Positions 56,761-64,000 of a stretch of DNA of 64,000 bases are shown here, piece by piece. This DNA is from Arthrobacter tumbae. GTDB lineage: Bacteria; Actinomycetota; Actinomycetes; Actinomycetales; Micrococcaceae. The notes under the pieces were generated by a model, which was not told the origin of the DNA, made no database searches, and saw only the letters and a list, made by a program, of their open reading frames with translations. Each line of letters starts with the position of its first letter. Position 1 is the stretch's first letter. The DNA lies in assembly GCF_016907495.1 (NCBI RefSeq), contig NZ_JAFBCC010000001.1:1612001-1676000 (forward strand). Reading direction: 5' to 3'. A program made the position numbers and the translations under genes.

Positions 56761-57903
56761 TCACTGGACGAGCACGTTTTCGATGCCGTTGGTAAACGCC
56801 CTGATCAATTCCGGGGACGGTGGGAGCACCTGGGTAAGCAGGACTGCGGCCGTTTCCTGTTCGGGCCATGAGTACCAAAGCGTGCCTAGACCGCCGCCCC
56901 ATCCGTAACGCGGGGCCCGCACGGCGGGATCGTAGCCCGGACCAGTTATCTGGAGACCGTAGCCCCAGCCGCCACCGTCGAGGAAAATCTGAGCTGACGG
57001 CCCGGTACGCTGTTCCGCGCTGAGCCGGTCCGTCGTCATTGCCTCAATAATGTCCCTGCTGAGGACCCCTTCATCGCCCTTCCTCAAAAGTGCTCCGGCG
57101 AAGCGCAGCAGATCCGTCGCGGTCGAGACGAGCCCATTCCGCGCATCAGGGAAAGCCGGCCTCCGTTCCCAACGGCTGTCGGGAGCCGTGTCGAACAGGG
57201 ACAGCCCGGAACTGTCGGCAACGAAGGCCGGCGGAAGCCGTTTCGGCTGGGCGATGAACGCGGTGTCGTGCATTCCCAAGGGATTGAAGAGCCGCCGTCT
57301 GAGGAGGACCTCAAGAGGAAGTGCGGTGGCGCGGGCGAGCAGGACTCCGAGCACGGCGTAGGCGAGTTCATACCGCCATACCGTGCCGGGTTGTTCAAGC
57401 AGCGGCAACTCGGCGAAGCGCTTGATCCACTCGTCTGGGGTGAGCGAAACGGCCGGATCTGGTGGACCGATGCCAAGGTCGGCGTCCGCCGCGGCCCTTA
57501 AGGCCGGGCATTCGCTTTCGAAGACGAACCCGAAGCCCAGCCGCATGGTCAGCAAATCCTCGACCGTGATGGGGCGCGCGGCTGGCACCGTGTCGTTCAA
57601 GGGGCTGTCCAGTCGTCGCAGTACCCGGCGATCGGCCAGTTCAGGCAGGAAGCGATCAACCGGCTCGTCAAGGGCAAACAGCCCGTCTGCTGCGAGCAGC
57701 AGAGTCACAGCCGCCACCATCGGTTTTGTGTTCGAGCTGATCCGCATCAAGCTATCCGCGGCCATTGGAGTTACACCGCTAGGTTCGGTGCAACCAGTGG
57801 CCTCGATCGACATTCCACCCCCGTCCAACACTCCGACAATAGCGCCCGGGACGCCGTCACCGACGTACTGGCTGATCGCACCGAGCACAGTTCCTGCCAT
57901 CAT
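56761..57903 (-). CDS. Serine hydrolase of the beta-lactamase/class C PBP fold
   Basis: 380-residue enzyme without an evident signal peptide. The catalytic SxxK is SSNTK (Ser56-Lys59 region), the YxN motif appears as YELAYAVLG (second Tyr, no Asn immediately after), and the GWGGGLG near the end replaces the HxG triad. EstB-type esterases and D-aminopeptidases share this fold; the substrate is unknown. It follows the Rieske oxidoreductase gene by 10 bases on the same strand and may be co-transcribed. Confidence 0.87.
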   Translation of the reverse strand: MMAGTVLGAISQYVGDGVPGAIVGVLDGGGMSIEATGCTEPSGVTPMAADSLMRISSNTKPMVAAVTLLLAADGLFALDEPVDRFLPELADRRVLRRLDSPLNDTVPAARPITVEDLLTMRLGFGFVFESECPALRAAADADLGIGPPDPAVSLTPDEWIKRFAELPLLEQPGTVWRYELAYAVLGVLLARATALPLEVLLRRRLFNPLGMHDTAFIAQPKRLPPAFVADSSGLSLFDTAPDSRWERRPAFPDARNGLVSTATDLLRFAGALLRKGDEGVLSRDIIEAMTTDRLSAEQRTGPSAQIFLDGGGWGYGLQITGPGYDPAVRAPRYGWGGGLGTLWYSWPEQETAAVLLTQVLPPSPELIRAFTNGIENVLVQ

Positions 57904-57913
57904 CCCGCATCGC

Positions 57914-59401
57914 CTACGGCGCCTGCAGGTCGCGTGTGGCGGGGCCTTCGAGCCGCACCCCGTCGTGGCTGAAGCGGGATCCGTGGAGCGGGCAGTCCCA
58001 CGATTGTTCGGCGTCGTTCCAGCTCAACACTCCGCCGAGGTGGGGGCAGACAGCTGAGACCCGGTGAGTCACACCGGCGATCTGGCAGATACCCACCGGA
58101 CGTGCACCTTCCCGCACGATTACACCCTGCCCCTCGTCCGGCCGGGCGTGGGAGGTTCGCGCCAGCCCGCCCAGCCAGCCGGTGACCATCTCGACGCCGA
58201 CGCCGGCGTTGGCCTTTGCGGTGCTGAGCGCGTCCTGCTTGCCTACCCGGGTTTTGTACAGTTCCTTCGCCCACGGCATGTGCCCGCCGAGGATTTCAGC
58301 TGACAGAGCCAGCCCTGCAGCCACCCCGTTGGTGAAGCCCCACTTGTTGAAACCGGTCGCCGCGTAGATGGATTGGCCACCGACGGGCATCTTGCCGACA
58401 TAGGGAACCGACGACGCCGGCTGGTAGTCCTGTGCGGACCAGCTGAACGCTGCCTGCGCGGTGGGGAAGTGCTCCTGGGTCCAGCGGATGATGTCGTCGA
58501 CGAGGGACTGCGTGTGCGCCTGGCGCCCCACGGTATGCCCATTGCCGCCCACAATCAGGTACGGACGCCCCTCGACCGTGGCATTGCGCAGCGTGCGTGA
58601 GGGAGAGTCCACCGAAAGGTACATGCCCTGTGGAATTTCATCCTGCACCGTGAAAGCGACCGCATAGGAACGGTGCGGTTGCAGGACCGAGAAATGCCCG
58701 CCGCGGTCCAGGATAGGCGTTCCCGTGGCGAGGATGACGTTGGCCGCCGAGATCTCGCCCAGCGAGGTCTGGATGGTGCTCCGTTCGCCCTTGGTGCTGC
58801 CTGCCTTCACGCCGGTGACCCGAACGCCCTCAACCAACTGACCGGAGTGCTTGCGCAGATCTGCTGCGAGTGCGGCAAGGACTTGCATGGGATGCACCTG
58901 TGCCTGGCCGGCCACGCGCAGCGTACGGGTCACCGGGAACGGGAGCTCGGAGGAGTTCTCAAGGACGGCGTTGAGTCCCGAAGTGGCACATGCGTCGCGT
59001 TCCTCACTCAGAAGGCGGGCGCCGTCGTCAGTGATGGCGTAATTGAGGCCGTCCCGGATGTCATAGCTGACGCTGTTCTCATCGCAGAACCGGAGCAGCC
59101 AGCTTTGGCCCTCACGGTTCCCGGTGACATAGTGGCGGGCCAGGTCCGCTCCGTGGTGTCTGATGATCGACGACAGCTGCGTGCCCTGCAGCAGGGAGAC
59201 TTTCGCCGTGCTGTTCCCGGTGGTCACTGCACCAACCGTGCGGGCCTCCAGGACTGCGACCCGCTGGCCGGACCGCGCGAGCAGCGTGGCAGTGGTCAAA
59301 CCGGTGATGCCGGCGCCGACCACCACGGAGTCGTACTGGCCGTCGTCCTGGAAGACGTCAGCGGGAATGCGCGGTGATGATTCAAGCCAGAGGGACTTCA
59401 C
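57914..59401 (-). CDS. FAD-dependent oxidoreductase with C-terminal Rieske domain
   Basis: 495 residues. The N-terminal DAO-type flavin fold begins DSVVVGAGITGLTTATLLARSG; a second FAD contact is YVGKMPVGGQSIYAATGFNKWGFTNG. The last ~90 residues are a Rieske [2Fe-2S] domain with CPHLGG and CPLHGSRF supplying two Cys and two His. This two-domain architecture is widespread in actinobacteria and cyanobacteria, and its substrate is generally not known. It lies between a lipoprotein gene and a serine hydrolase gene on the same strand. Confidence 0.93.
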   Translation of the reverse strand: MKSLWLESSPRIPADVFQDDGQYDSVVVGAGITGLTTATLLARSGQRVAVLEARTVGAVTTGNSTAKVSLLQGTQLSSIIRHHGADLARHYVTGNREGQSWLLRFCDENSVSYDIRDGLNYAITDDGARLLSEERDACATSGLNAVLENSSELPFPVTRTLRVAGQAQVHPMQVLAALAADLRKHSGQLVEGVRVTGVKAGSTKGERSTIQTSLGEISAANVILATGTPILDRGGHFSVLQPHRSYAVAFTVQDEIPQGMYLSVDSPSRTLRNATVEGRPYLIVGGNGHTVGRQAHTQSLVDDIIRWTQEHFPTAQAAFSWSAQDYQPASSVPYVGKMPVGGQSIYAATGFNKWGFTNGVAAGLALSAEILGGHMPWAKELYKTRVGKQDALSTAKANAGVGVEMVTGWLGGLARTSHARPDEGQGVIVREGARPVGICQIAGVTHRVSAVCPHLGGVLSWNDAEQSWDCPLHGSRFSHDGVRLEGPATRDLQAP

Positions 59402-59430
59402 GGCCAGTTCTCCTTTTGTAGTGCGGTTGG

Positions 59431-60003
59431 TTACCAGTCCAGTTCGATGTGGGTGTTGTTGGAAAGGGTTTCCGGCGCGGTGCCGAGATAGATCACGTCA
59501 CCGGTGTTTTCGTCGCGCAGGAACGTGTGGAAAGTCCCGGGGGTGAGGCTGCCGGCAATCGGCGGGAAGCCCTGTTCGGCGGAGACCCGGCCCTGGAAGC
59601 CGGCGGCGGGAAGGCCGCCATCGTCCACAATGAACCAGTCCCACACCGCGCCGGTCGACAGGTCGACCGCGAGAATCGTGCCGGAGGGCCATCCCGCGTC
59701 CGGGCCCCGGTCTGAGCCCGGGATCTGGCGCGCGGCCGAGCGGTCGTACCCGGCAAGGAAGTCTCCTGTGTCAGCACGCACCAGGCCCACCCGCAGCGGC
59801 AGCCCCGGTGTTCCGGGCGAGAGCGCCGTCGTGTCCCACCATCCGCTGTAAGCGGTCCGCAGGGGAAACACATCACCCGGTTCAACGGTGACCGGCAGCG
59901 GCTGGAAGTAGGGTGGTGTCGGCGCTGCGGCCGCCTCCGCACTGCAGCCTGGAAGAACGACGACGGCGAGCAACGCCGTTACGCCCGGCAGAGTCGTCCG
60001 CAC
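59431..60003 (-). CDS. Putative secreted lipoprotein
   Basis: 190 residues from the GTG at 60003, which has a GGAGGTG site. The signal peptide ends in a lipobox-like LPGC (Cys20), followed by an Ala/Pro spacer and a globular part with YSGWWDTTALSPGTPG, GYDRSAARQIPGSD and WDWFIVDDGG. I do not recognise a family. It precedes the Rieske oxidoreductase gene by 29 bases on the same strand, so the two are probably expressed together. Confidence 0.72.
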   Translation of the reverse strand: MRTTLPGVTALLAVVVLPGCSAEAAAAPTPPYFQPLPVTVEPGDVFPLRTAYSGWWDTTALSPGTPGLPLRVGLVRADTGDFLAGYDRSAARQIPGSDRGPDAGWPSGTILAVDLSTGAVWDWFIVDDGGLPAAGFQGRVSAEQGFPPIAGSLTPGTFHTFLRDENTGDVIYLGTAPETLSNNTHIELDW

Positions 60004-60114
60004 GGTGATCACCTCCGTGGCCTCAACGCTAGACCTCACCGGCGCACGCCTCAAGGACAATTCATACGTAAGCTGTCAATTGGATTGCACGGAACCTTCG
60101 CAGGGAGGAAGAAC

Positions 60115-60708
60115 ATGACGGCTGCACTGCTCATCATCGATATGCAGAAGGCATTTTTTGAAGACGCTTCTCTGGGCAAGCAGCAGGACTCCCTGGTTGC
60201 GGCCTGCAACTCAGCTATCGCGGATGCGCGCGAAGCCGGCATTGCCGTCTATCTGATCCGCACGGAGCACCAGCGGGACAAGTCAACCTGGACGGTGAGC
60301 ATGCTCGACGATGAGCAGGGGTTCCTTTTCAGCGGCACTGAGCAAGCGGAATTTGTTGACGGTCTCAGTGCCGGGGGTCTTCCTGAATTGGTGAAGACGC
60401 GTGACAGCGCCTTCTTCGGGACCGACCTGCTTCAGCGCCTGCGTAACCTCAACGTGGATACGGTTGTCCTTGCTGGGGTTTCAACACACAACTGCGTGGC
60501 GCAGACCGGTGCGGACGCGTATGCGAACAACCTGCGCGTGGTGTATGCCGAGGAAGCGGTCGCCTCGACCAATGATCAATACGCGCAGAACGTGCTGGGC
60601 GTGCTCAGGGACGAGTATCGCCAGCAAGCTCTAGGAGCGAGCGGGATCCGGCAGTTGTTCTCGAAGCAGTCTGCCAGGCAGTCACCGGATCAGACTCCGA
60701 TGCTGTAG
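60115..60708 (+). CDS. Isochorismatase-like cysteine hydrolase
   Basis: 197-residue alpha/beta hydrolase of the isochorismatase/nicotinamidase group. The triad is visible: Asp in LLIIDMQKAF, Lys in LVKTRDSAFFGT and Cys127 in GVSTHNCVAQTGADAY; the cis-peptide GVST precedes the Cys. It lacks the carrier domain of siderophore isochorismatases. ATG behind GGGAGGAAG. Substrate unknown. The 3' end overlaps the convergent small gene by 19 bases. Confidence 0.92.
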   Translation: MTAALLIIDMQKAFFEDASLGKQQDSLVAACNSAIADAREAGIAVYLIRTEHQRDKSTWTVSMLDDEQGFLFSGTEQAEFVDGLSAGGLPELVKTRDSAFFGTDLLQRLRNLNVDTVVLAGVSTHNCVAQTGADAYANNLRVVYAEEAVASTNDQYAQNVLGVLRDEYRQQALGASGIRQLFSKQSARQSPDQTPML

Positions 60709-60893
60709 CCGTCTTCGCGGTGGAACAACCGGCGACCCGCGCCGTCATCGGAACGGATCCAGACTACGGAGGCGTCATCGGCGTGATCCTCGAGTACACC
60801 GGAGAACTGGTCTCCGGAAGGGTGCCGAAGGGTTATCTGCTGGCCGCGCTTGAGTGCTGAGAAGTCGGCGAGCGAGGAGTGCTGTGAGGTCAT
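60690..60893 (-). CDS. Small conserved-looking protein, 67 residues
   Basis: Soluble, 67 residues, with a compact beta-rich look: FSALKRGQQITLRHPSGDQFSGVLEDHADDASVVWIRSDD resembles an SH3/Sm-like barrel. Its 3' end overlaps the isochorismatase gene by 19 bases. The start lies just inside an inverted repeat (AGTGTG/CACACT). No family recognised; it could act as a small adaptor. Confidence 0.6.
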   Translation of the reverse strand: MTSQHSSLADFSALKRGQQITLRHPSGDQFSGVLEDHADDASVVWIRSDDGAGRRLFHREDGYSIGV

Positions 60894-61138
60894 GGGAAAG
60901 GCCCTTCCTGAAGTGTGACTGACGCCACACTATGGGCCGTTCCTGAATGTTTGGTGAATATGAACTGGGTGATTACCTGACGGTTAGGCAAAGGTTATCG
61001 AATAGATAGCTAAGCACGCTTTCTATTCCGCCGAGCCTATGGCACGCTGGCATTACAAATGGCGGGACATATTGTCCACAACTCGCAGGATCACGCGCCG
61101 GAGCCCGCCAGTCCGGCCACTTTAGAGGGGATAGTGCA
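60894..61138. other. Gap with inverted repeat and a possible stress promoter
   Basis: No gene. AGTGTG (60912-60917) and CACACT (60926-60931) form a small inverted repeat near the start of the 67-residue gene. GTTT (60949-60952), 14 bases and GGGTGA (60967-60972) resemble an actinobacterial general-stress (sigma-B-type) promoter pointing toward the DUF4383 gene. Confidence 0.4.
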
Positions 61139-61597
61139 ATGGCATCAACACATTCAGGATCGGGTGTTGGCACCCGGACAAACATTCAGAAGGCCGCACT
61201 CGCGGTGGGCGTGGTGTTCCTCCTGGTCGGAGTGCTGGGTTTCATTCCCGGTATTACCAGCAATTACGACACGCTTCAGTTCGCTGGTCCCGAGTCTGAG
61301 GCACAGTTGCTTGGTCTGTTCCAGGTTTCCATTCTGCATAACATCGTCCACCTGCTGTTTGGCGTCGCGGGCGTCGCGATGGCGAAGACGGCAACCGGCG
61401 CTTACAACTTCCTGTTGTGGGGCGGCGTTATCTACGCGGTGCTCTTCATCTACGGGCTCATCATCCCGAGTGATTCCGCAGCGAACTTCGTTCCGCTCGA
61501 TGCTGCGGACAACATCCTTCACCTTGGTCTGGCGATCGGCATGATCGGGCTGGCGCTCGCACTGCGGGACAAGCACCGCACCGTTCGGGATCGGTAG
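61139..61597 (+). CDS. DUF4383 membrane protein
   Basis: 152 residues, four membrane helices: AALAVGVVFLLVGVLGFIPGI, FQVSILHNIVHLLFGVAGVAM, FLLWGGVIYAVLFIYGLII and LGLAIGMIGLALAL. The HNIVH and NILH histidine motifs in the loops are the DUF4383 signature. Function unknown; relatives are frequent next to stress genes in actinobacteria. ATG behind GAGGGG. Followed by a strong hairpin terminator. Confidence 0.9.
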   Translation: MASTHSGSGVGTRTNIQKAALAVGVVFLLVGVLGFIPGITSNYDTLQFAGPESEAQLLGLFQVSILHNIVHLLFGVAGVAMAKTATGAYNFLLWGGVIYAVLFIYGLIIPSDSAANFVPLDAADNILHLGLAIGMIGLALALRDKHRTVRDR

Positions 61598-61621
61598 TCG
61601 CGGCTCCAAGAAGCTATAGAC

Positions 61622-61671
61622 AAACAGAACGACGACGACGGGCCGCAACCCGCCGTCGTCGTTCTGTTTCT
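61622..61671. terminator. Bidirectional terminator between DUF4383 and hsp20
   Basis: Long inverted repeat: AAACAGAACGACGAC from 61622 pairs with GTCGTCGTTCTGTTT ending at 61669, followed by TC and T-rich bases; one small bulge. Serves both convergent genes. Confidence 0.85.
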
Positions 61672-61697
61672 GGTGTGTGTAGCTTTCTGCGAACGGT

Positions 61698-62138
61698 TTA
61701 GGATTCCACTGCCCGGTCGGTCCGCACCGGCTGGGCGTCCTCGCCGGAGACCACCTCGATCTTGCGGGGCCTTGCGCGCTCACTGACCGGGATGGTCACG
61801 CTGAGGACGCCGTTTTCGTAGCGCGCCGAGATGGCATCGAGGTCGATACCCTGCCCGAGGTTCAGTTGCCGTAGGAAGGATCCGCTCTCACGCTCGCGGG
61901 TCAGCCACTTGACGCCCTCGGCGTTGCGCAGGGTGCGCTCGGCGCGGATGGTCAACAGCTGGCCGTCGACGTCGATGTCAACAGATCCCGGATCGATGCC
62001 CGGGAGGTCAGCGCTCAGGATGTAGTGGTCGCCCTCGCGGTACAGGTCCATCGGCATCAGCCGCAGACCTTGGCGCGGATCCAGAAGTGCGCCGGCCACG
62101 CGGTCCAGTTCACGGAATGGGTCGAATTTCATTGCCAT
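61698..62138 (-). CDS. hsp20: Hsp20 / alpha-crystallin small heat shock protein
   Basis: 146-residue ATP-independent holdase. The alpha-crystallin domain (about 30-125) carries YILSADLPGIDPGSVDIDVDGQLLTIRAER and the GVLSVTIPV C-terminal strand (the A-x-x-x-n-GvL signature), followed by a short tail. The ATG at 62138 has a GGGAGTG site. Upstream lie a HAIR-like site and a perfect CIRCE, so both HspR and HrcA could repress it. Confidence 0.95.
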   Translation of the reverse strand: MAMKFDPFRELDRVAGALLDPRQGLRLMPMDLYREGDHYILSADLPGIDPGSVDIDVDGQLLTIRAERTLRNAEGVKWLTRERESGSFLRQLNLGQGIDLDAISARYENGVLSVTIPVSERARPRKIEVVSGEDAQPVRTDRAVES

Positions 62139-62180
62139 GATGGTTCACTCCCTATGAGTCGATAATCTTCACTATTAGGG

Positions 62181-62199
62181 TTGAGTGCGGTTCGCTCAA
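62181..62199. promoter_or_regulatory. HAIR-like HspR site upstream of hsp20
   Basis: TTGAGT (62181-62186), seven bases and GCTCAA (62194-62199) match the HAIR consensus CTTGAGT-N7-ACTCAAG in 11 of the 12 central half-site bases. It lies between the CIRCE and the hsp20 start. Confidence 0.6.
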
Positions 62200-62211
62200 C
62201 CTGACAAGAGA

Positions 62212-62238
62212 TTAGCACTCGCATTAGTGGAGTGCTAA
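62212..62238. promoter_or_regulatory. CIRCE operator (HrcA) upstream of hsp20
   Basis: TTAGCACTC (62212-62220), nine bases and GAGTGCTAA (62230-62238) equal the universal CIRCE element without mismatch. It lies 74 bases upstream of the hsp20 start. Confidence 0.92.
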
Positions 62239-62273
62239 CCGTTTTTGTTCGCTGAAAACGAACTTTTGAAGGC

Positions 62274-62311
62274 ACAAAAAAGCCCGCCCCGCGTGATGCG
62301 GGACGGGCTGT
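62274..62311 (-). terminator. Terminator of tRNA-Val
   Basis: On the minus strand AGCCCGTCCCGC and GCGGGGCGGGCT form a stem around ATCAC, followed by TTTTTT. It begins six bases after the tRNA. Confidence 0.9.
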
Positions 62312-62316
62312 CACGG

Positions 62317-62390
62317 TGCCTGCGCGGGGCCTCGATCCCCGGGCCTTCCGCGTGTGAAGCGGATGCTCTACCAGACTGAGCTACACAGGC
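62317..62390 (-). tRNA. tRNA-Val (CAC)
   Basis: 74-base cloverleaf on the minus strand: acceptor GCCTGTG with CGCAGGC (one G-U), D-arm TAGCTCAGTCTGGTAGAGC, anticodon stem TCCGC/GCGGA with loop TTCACAC, hence anticodon CAC, and T-arm CCGGGGATCGAGGCCCCG-like. CCA is not encoded. Confidence 0.93.
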
Positions 62391-62473
62391 GAATAGTTCC
62401 CAGTCAGTTTAGGTCATGGGTGGACGGATCATGCAAACGCGAAGGCCGGTAGATATTCAGGCAAACACTAAGT

Positions 62474-62492
62474 AGCCTGACTATTTCAGGCT
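62474..62492. repeat. Inverted repeat upstream of DUF2630 gene
   Basis: AGCCTGA and TCAGGCT around CTATT, 49 bases before the DUF2630 start. Could be an operator or a leader hairpin; no T-run. Confidence 0.55.
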
Positions 62493-62540
62493 GTTCCAGA
62501 CGAGATATCCACTTCTCGAAGTCAGCGAAGGAGATTGGTC

Positions 62541-62786
62541 ATGGACGATGAGGACATTCTGGCGCGGATCCAGGCGCTGGTAGACAAGGAACACGAGCTG
62601 CGGGATTCACCCTCGGGTGACGATGCTCCAGGCGACGACCGCCGGAGCAGGCTTCGGCGGGTAGAGGAACAACTCGACCAGTGCTGGGACCTGCTGCGTC
62701 AGCGGCGGGCCAAGGAAGACGCAGGAGAAAGCCCCCAGGAGGCGGAGCCGCGGCCCATCGACCAGGTTGAGGGCTACCGCCAGTAA
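62541..62786 (+). CDS. DUF2630 family protein
   Basis: 81-residue, highly charged helical protein: DEDILARIQALVDKEHELRD, then RRVEEQLDQCWDLLRQRRA, the DUF2630 hallmark (two helices with a W-D-L-L-R-Q-R-R core). Found in actinobacteria, often near stress proteins; function unknown. ATG at 62541 behind AAGGAGA. The next gene starts 28 bases later. Confidence 0.9.
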   Translation: MDDEDILARIQALVDKEHELRDSPSGDDAPGDDRRSRLRRVEEQLDQCWDLLRQRRAKEDAGESPQEAEPRPIDQVEGYRQ

Positions 62787-62813
62787 GTACACGACTCTAT
62801 GGAAGGAACACCT

Positions 62814-63422
62814 ATGGACGACCTCAAAGCTTTTGCATTGATCTGTACCCTCACCCCTTCGCCCGACGCCTCGAGCAGTGATGTCATGGCCAACCACATC
62901 CTCGGCAAGCTGCAGGAGCAGGGAGTGACGACGTCGTCGGCCCGGGTAGTCGACCACAACGTCGCCCCTGGTGTGCAGATCGACATGGGAAACGGGGATG
63001 AGTGGCCGCAGCTCCGTCAGCAGATCCTCGATGCGGACATCTTCCTCCTGTGCGCACCTATCTGGGTGGGCCACATGAGCAGCCTGGGACAGCGGGTATT
63101 CGAACGGCTGGACGCCGACCTCTCCTCGACTGACGATGAGGGCCGCCCCATCATGTACAACAAGGTTGCCCTGACGGCTGTGGTCGGGAACGAGGACGGC
63201 GCCCACCACGTCACTGCCGAGATGCATCAGGGCCTGAACGACATCGGATTCACCGTCGCTGCGCAAGGTGGCGTCTACTGGGTCGGGGAAGCAATGCAGA
63301 CTGTGGACTTCAAGGATCTGGACAAGGTGCCTGACCCGGTTGCCTCGACGATCTCCGGTATGACCGCAAATGCTGTCCACCTCGCAAAGTCGCTCAAGGT
63401 GGCCCCCTACCCAGCTCCCTAG
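62814..63422 (+). CDS. Flavodoxin-like NAD(P)H-dependent FMN reductase
   Basis: 202 residues of the flavodoxin/NADPH-dependent FMN reductase fold. The start AFALICTLTPSPDASSSDVMANHIL forms the phosphate loop, ADIFLLCAPIWVGHMSSLGQRVFERLD binds the isoalloxazine ring, and KVALTAVVGNEDGAHHVTAEMHQGLNDIGFTV completes it. This is a flavin reductase or quinone-reductase-type enzyme; the electron acceptor cannot be named. ATG at 62814 with GGAAGGA. Probably co-transcribed with the DUF2630 gene. Confidence 0.9.
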   Translation: MDDLKAFALICTLTPSPDASSSDVMANHILGKLQEQGVTTSSARVVDHNVAPGVQIDMGNGDEWPQLRQQILDADIFLLCAPIWVGHMSSLGQRVFERLDADLSSTDDEGRPIMYNKVALTAVVGNEDGAHHVTAEMHQGLNDIGFTVAAQGGVYWVGEAMQTVDFKDLDKVPDPVASTISGMTANAVHLAKSLKVAPYPAP

Positions 63423-63431
63423 CATTGAGTT

Positions 63432-63477
63432 TGCAGGACACGCCCCGAAAGGGGTCCCAAAAGGGGTGTGTCCTGCT
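63432..63477 (+). terminator. Hairpin after the FMN reductase gene
   Basis: GCAGGACACGCCCC (63433-63446) pairs with GGGGTGTGTCCTGC (63463-63476), one G-U pair included, around a loop that holds a smaller GC-rich hairpin. No long T-run. Confidence 0.7.
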
Positions 63478-63508
63478 CATTCGGTGAAGTCAGCAGAAAA
63501 TAGGCAAC

Positions 63509-64000
63509 ATGGTGAAAGACGACGACGGCGGTGACGCCCGCCGGCGCGAACTCGGCGACAGTTCCGAGCCGGTTGAGGATGAAATCGAGGAATCGTTCGA
63601 CCGCACTGTGGATGAAGGCGCACAGCGCTTGCACAGAACGTTCCCGGACGTCCTGATCACCGGGCTGTTCGGCGGCTTTGAAATAGGCATTGGTGTCATG
63701 GCCTACCTGGCTGTCCTCCACGAGACAGACAACCACCTGCTTGCGGGCATTGCCTTCAGTGCCGGTCTCATCGCGCTGCTGCTTGCCAAGAGTGAGCTGT
63801 TCACTGAAGGATTCCTCGTTCCCATTGCCGCGGTAACGGCCAAGCAGGCCACTGTCGGACAGCTCGGAAAACTGTGGGGCGGCACACTGTTCGCCAACCT
63901 CGTAGGGGGCTGGCTCTTCATGATGCTGGTGATGACGGCCTTTCCCCAGTGGACCGAAACGATCACCACGTCTGCCGAACATTACGCGAACGCAGAGTTG
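63509..64000 (+). CDS. Formate/nitrite transporter family protein, N-terminal part
   Basis: Cut by the right edge; 164 residues are visible. An acidic cytoplasmic N-terminus (~30 residues) leads into EEIEESFDRTVDEGAQRLHRT-type sequence (DEIEESFDRTVDEGAQRL), then membrane helices: VLITGLFGGFEIGIGVMAYLAV, LLAGIAFSAGLIALLL, the signature SELFTEGFLVP and LWGGTLFANLVGGWLFMMLV. This resembles the YfdC subgroup of the FocA/NirC pentameric channels. The charged N-terminus is longer than in FocA. Substrate is undecided. Confidence 0.88.
   Translation, partial: MVKDDDGGDARRRELGDSSEPVEDEIEESFDRTVDEGAQRLHRTFPDVLITGLFGGFEIGIGVMAYLAVLHETDNHLLAGIAFSAGLIALLLAKSELFTEGFLVPIAAVTAKQATVGQLGKLWGGTLFANLVGGWLFMMLVMTAFPQWTETITTSAEHYANAEL

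Noticed and set aside
62317..62390. Reading the tRNA as tRNA-Glu (TTC)
   Set aside because: With a five-pair anticodon stem TCCGC/GCGGA the loop is TTCACAC, so positions 34-36 are CAC and the second T is U33.

Overview
The window is a piece of an actinobacterial chromosome around the replication origin. Gene order, codon use and many small lineage markers (DLW-39, DUF3566, CrgA, the PknB/PknA/PbpA/RodA/PstP/FhaB/FhaA cluster, ImuA'/ImuB/DnaE2, DUF5997) point to an Arthrobacter-like member of the Micrococcaceae. That placement is inferred from gene content; no marker was compared with a database.

Layout. 1-2844: C-terminal part of a membrane-anchored kinase-like protein, then trxB-trxA behind a sigma-R type promoter. 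2845-4883: a 2 kb stretch without convincing genes, lying between convergent trxA and parB and carrying six perfect parS sites; two more lie inside the parB and parA reading frames. 4884-10759, minus strand: parB, parA, rsmG, jag, yidC, yidD, rnpA, rpmH. 10760-13071: dnaA and the origin, with DnaA boxes on both sides of dnaA. 13072-22460, plus strand: dnaN, gnd, recF, a DciA-like DUF721 gene, gyrB, gyrA, DUF3566. 22546-22894: tRNA-Ile, a DLW-39 mini-gene, tRNA-Ala. 22950-29237: a glycosyltransferase, an unusual 11-residue-repeat membrane protein, cyclophilin, rhomboid, an extra DnaA-box cluster between convergent genes, and the gntR/gntK/gntP gluconate locus.

29251-40617: the growth and division block: crgA, a class E sortase with a 52-residue membrane protein and a pabA/trpG-type amidotransferase, then the minus-strand operon fhaA-fhaB-pstP-rodA-pbpA-pknA-pknB, whose genes overlap or nearly abut. 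40897-47695: tRNA-Leu, then the mutasome imuA'-imuB-dnaE2 under a LexA box that sits inside a likely leaderless promoter, with a divergent SRAP gene sharing the interval. 47699-64000: accessory and stress genes: DUF5997 with a HTH-less LysR-like protein, GH1 beta-glucosidase, CPBP protease, DUF4262, enoyl-CoA hydratase, a binding lipoprotein coupled to a CDF transporter, dps, SRPBCC, an orphan pstS behind an 11-bp-periodic PHO box, a serine hydrolase, a Rieske-FAD oxidoreductase, an isochorismatase-like hydrolase, DUF4383, hsp20 under CIRCE plus a HAIR-like site, tRNA-Val, DUF2630, an FMN reductase and the start of a formate/nitrite-type transporter.

No rRNA, CRISPR array, prophage or insertion sequence was seen. 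The most unusual signals are the organisation of the centromere (eight parS, two of them coding, one at the core of a 32-bp palindrome), the DnaA-box cluster outside oriC in a convergent gap, the 11-mer repeat protein, and several well-defined stress operators (sigma-R, LexA, PHO, CIRCE/HAIR). All coordinates and motifs were read by eye. Functions come from recognised family motifs, not from database searches.
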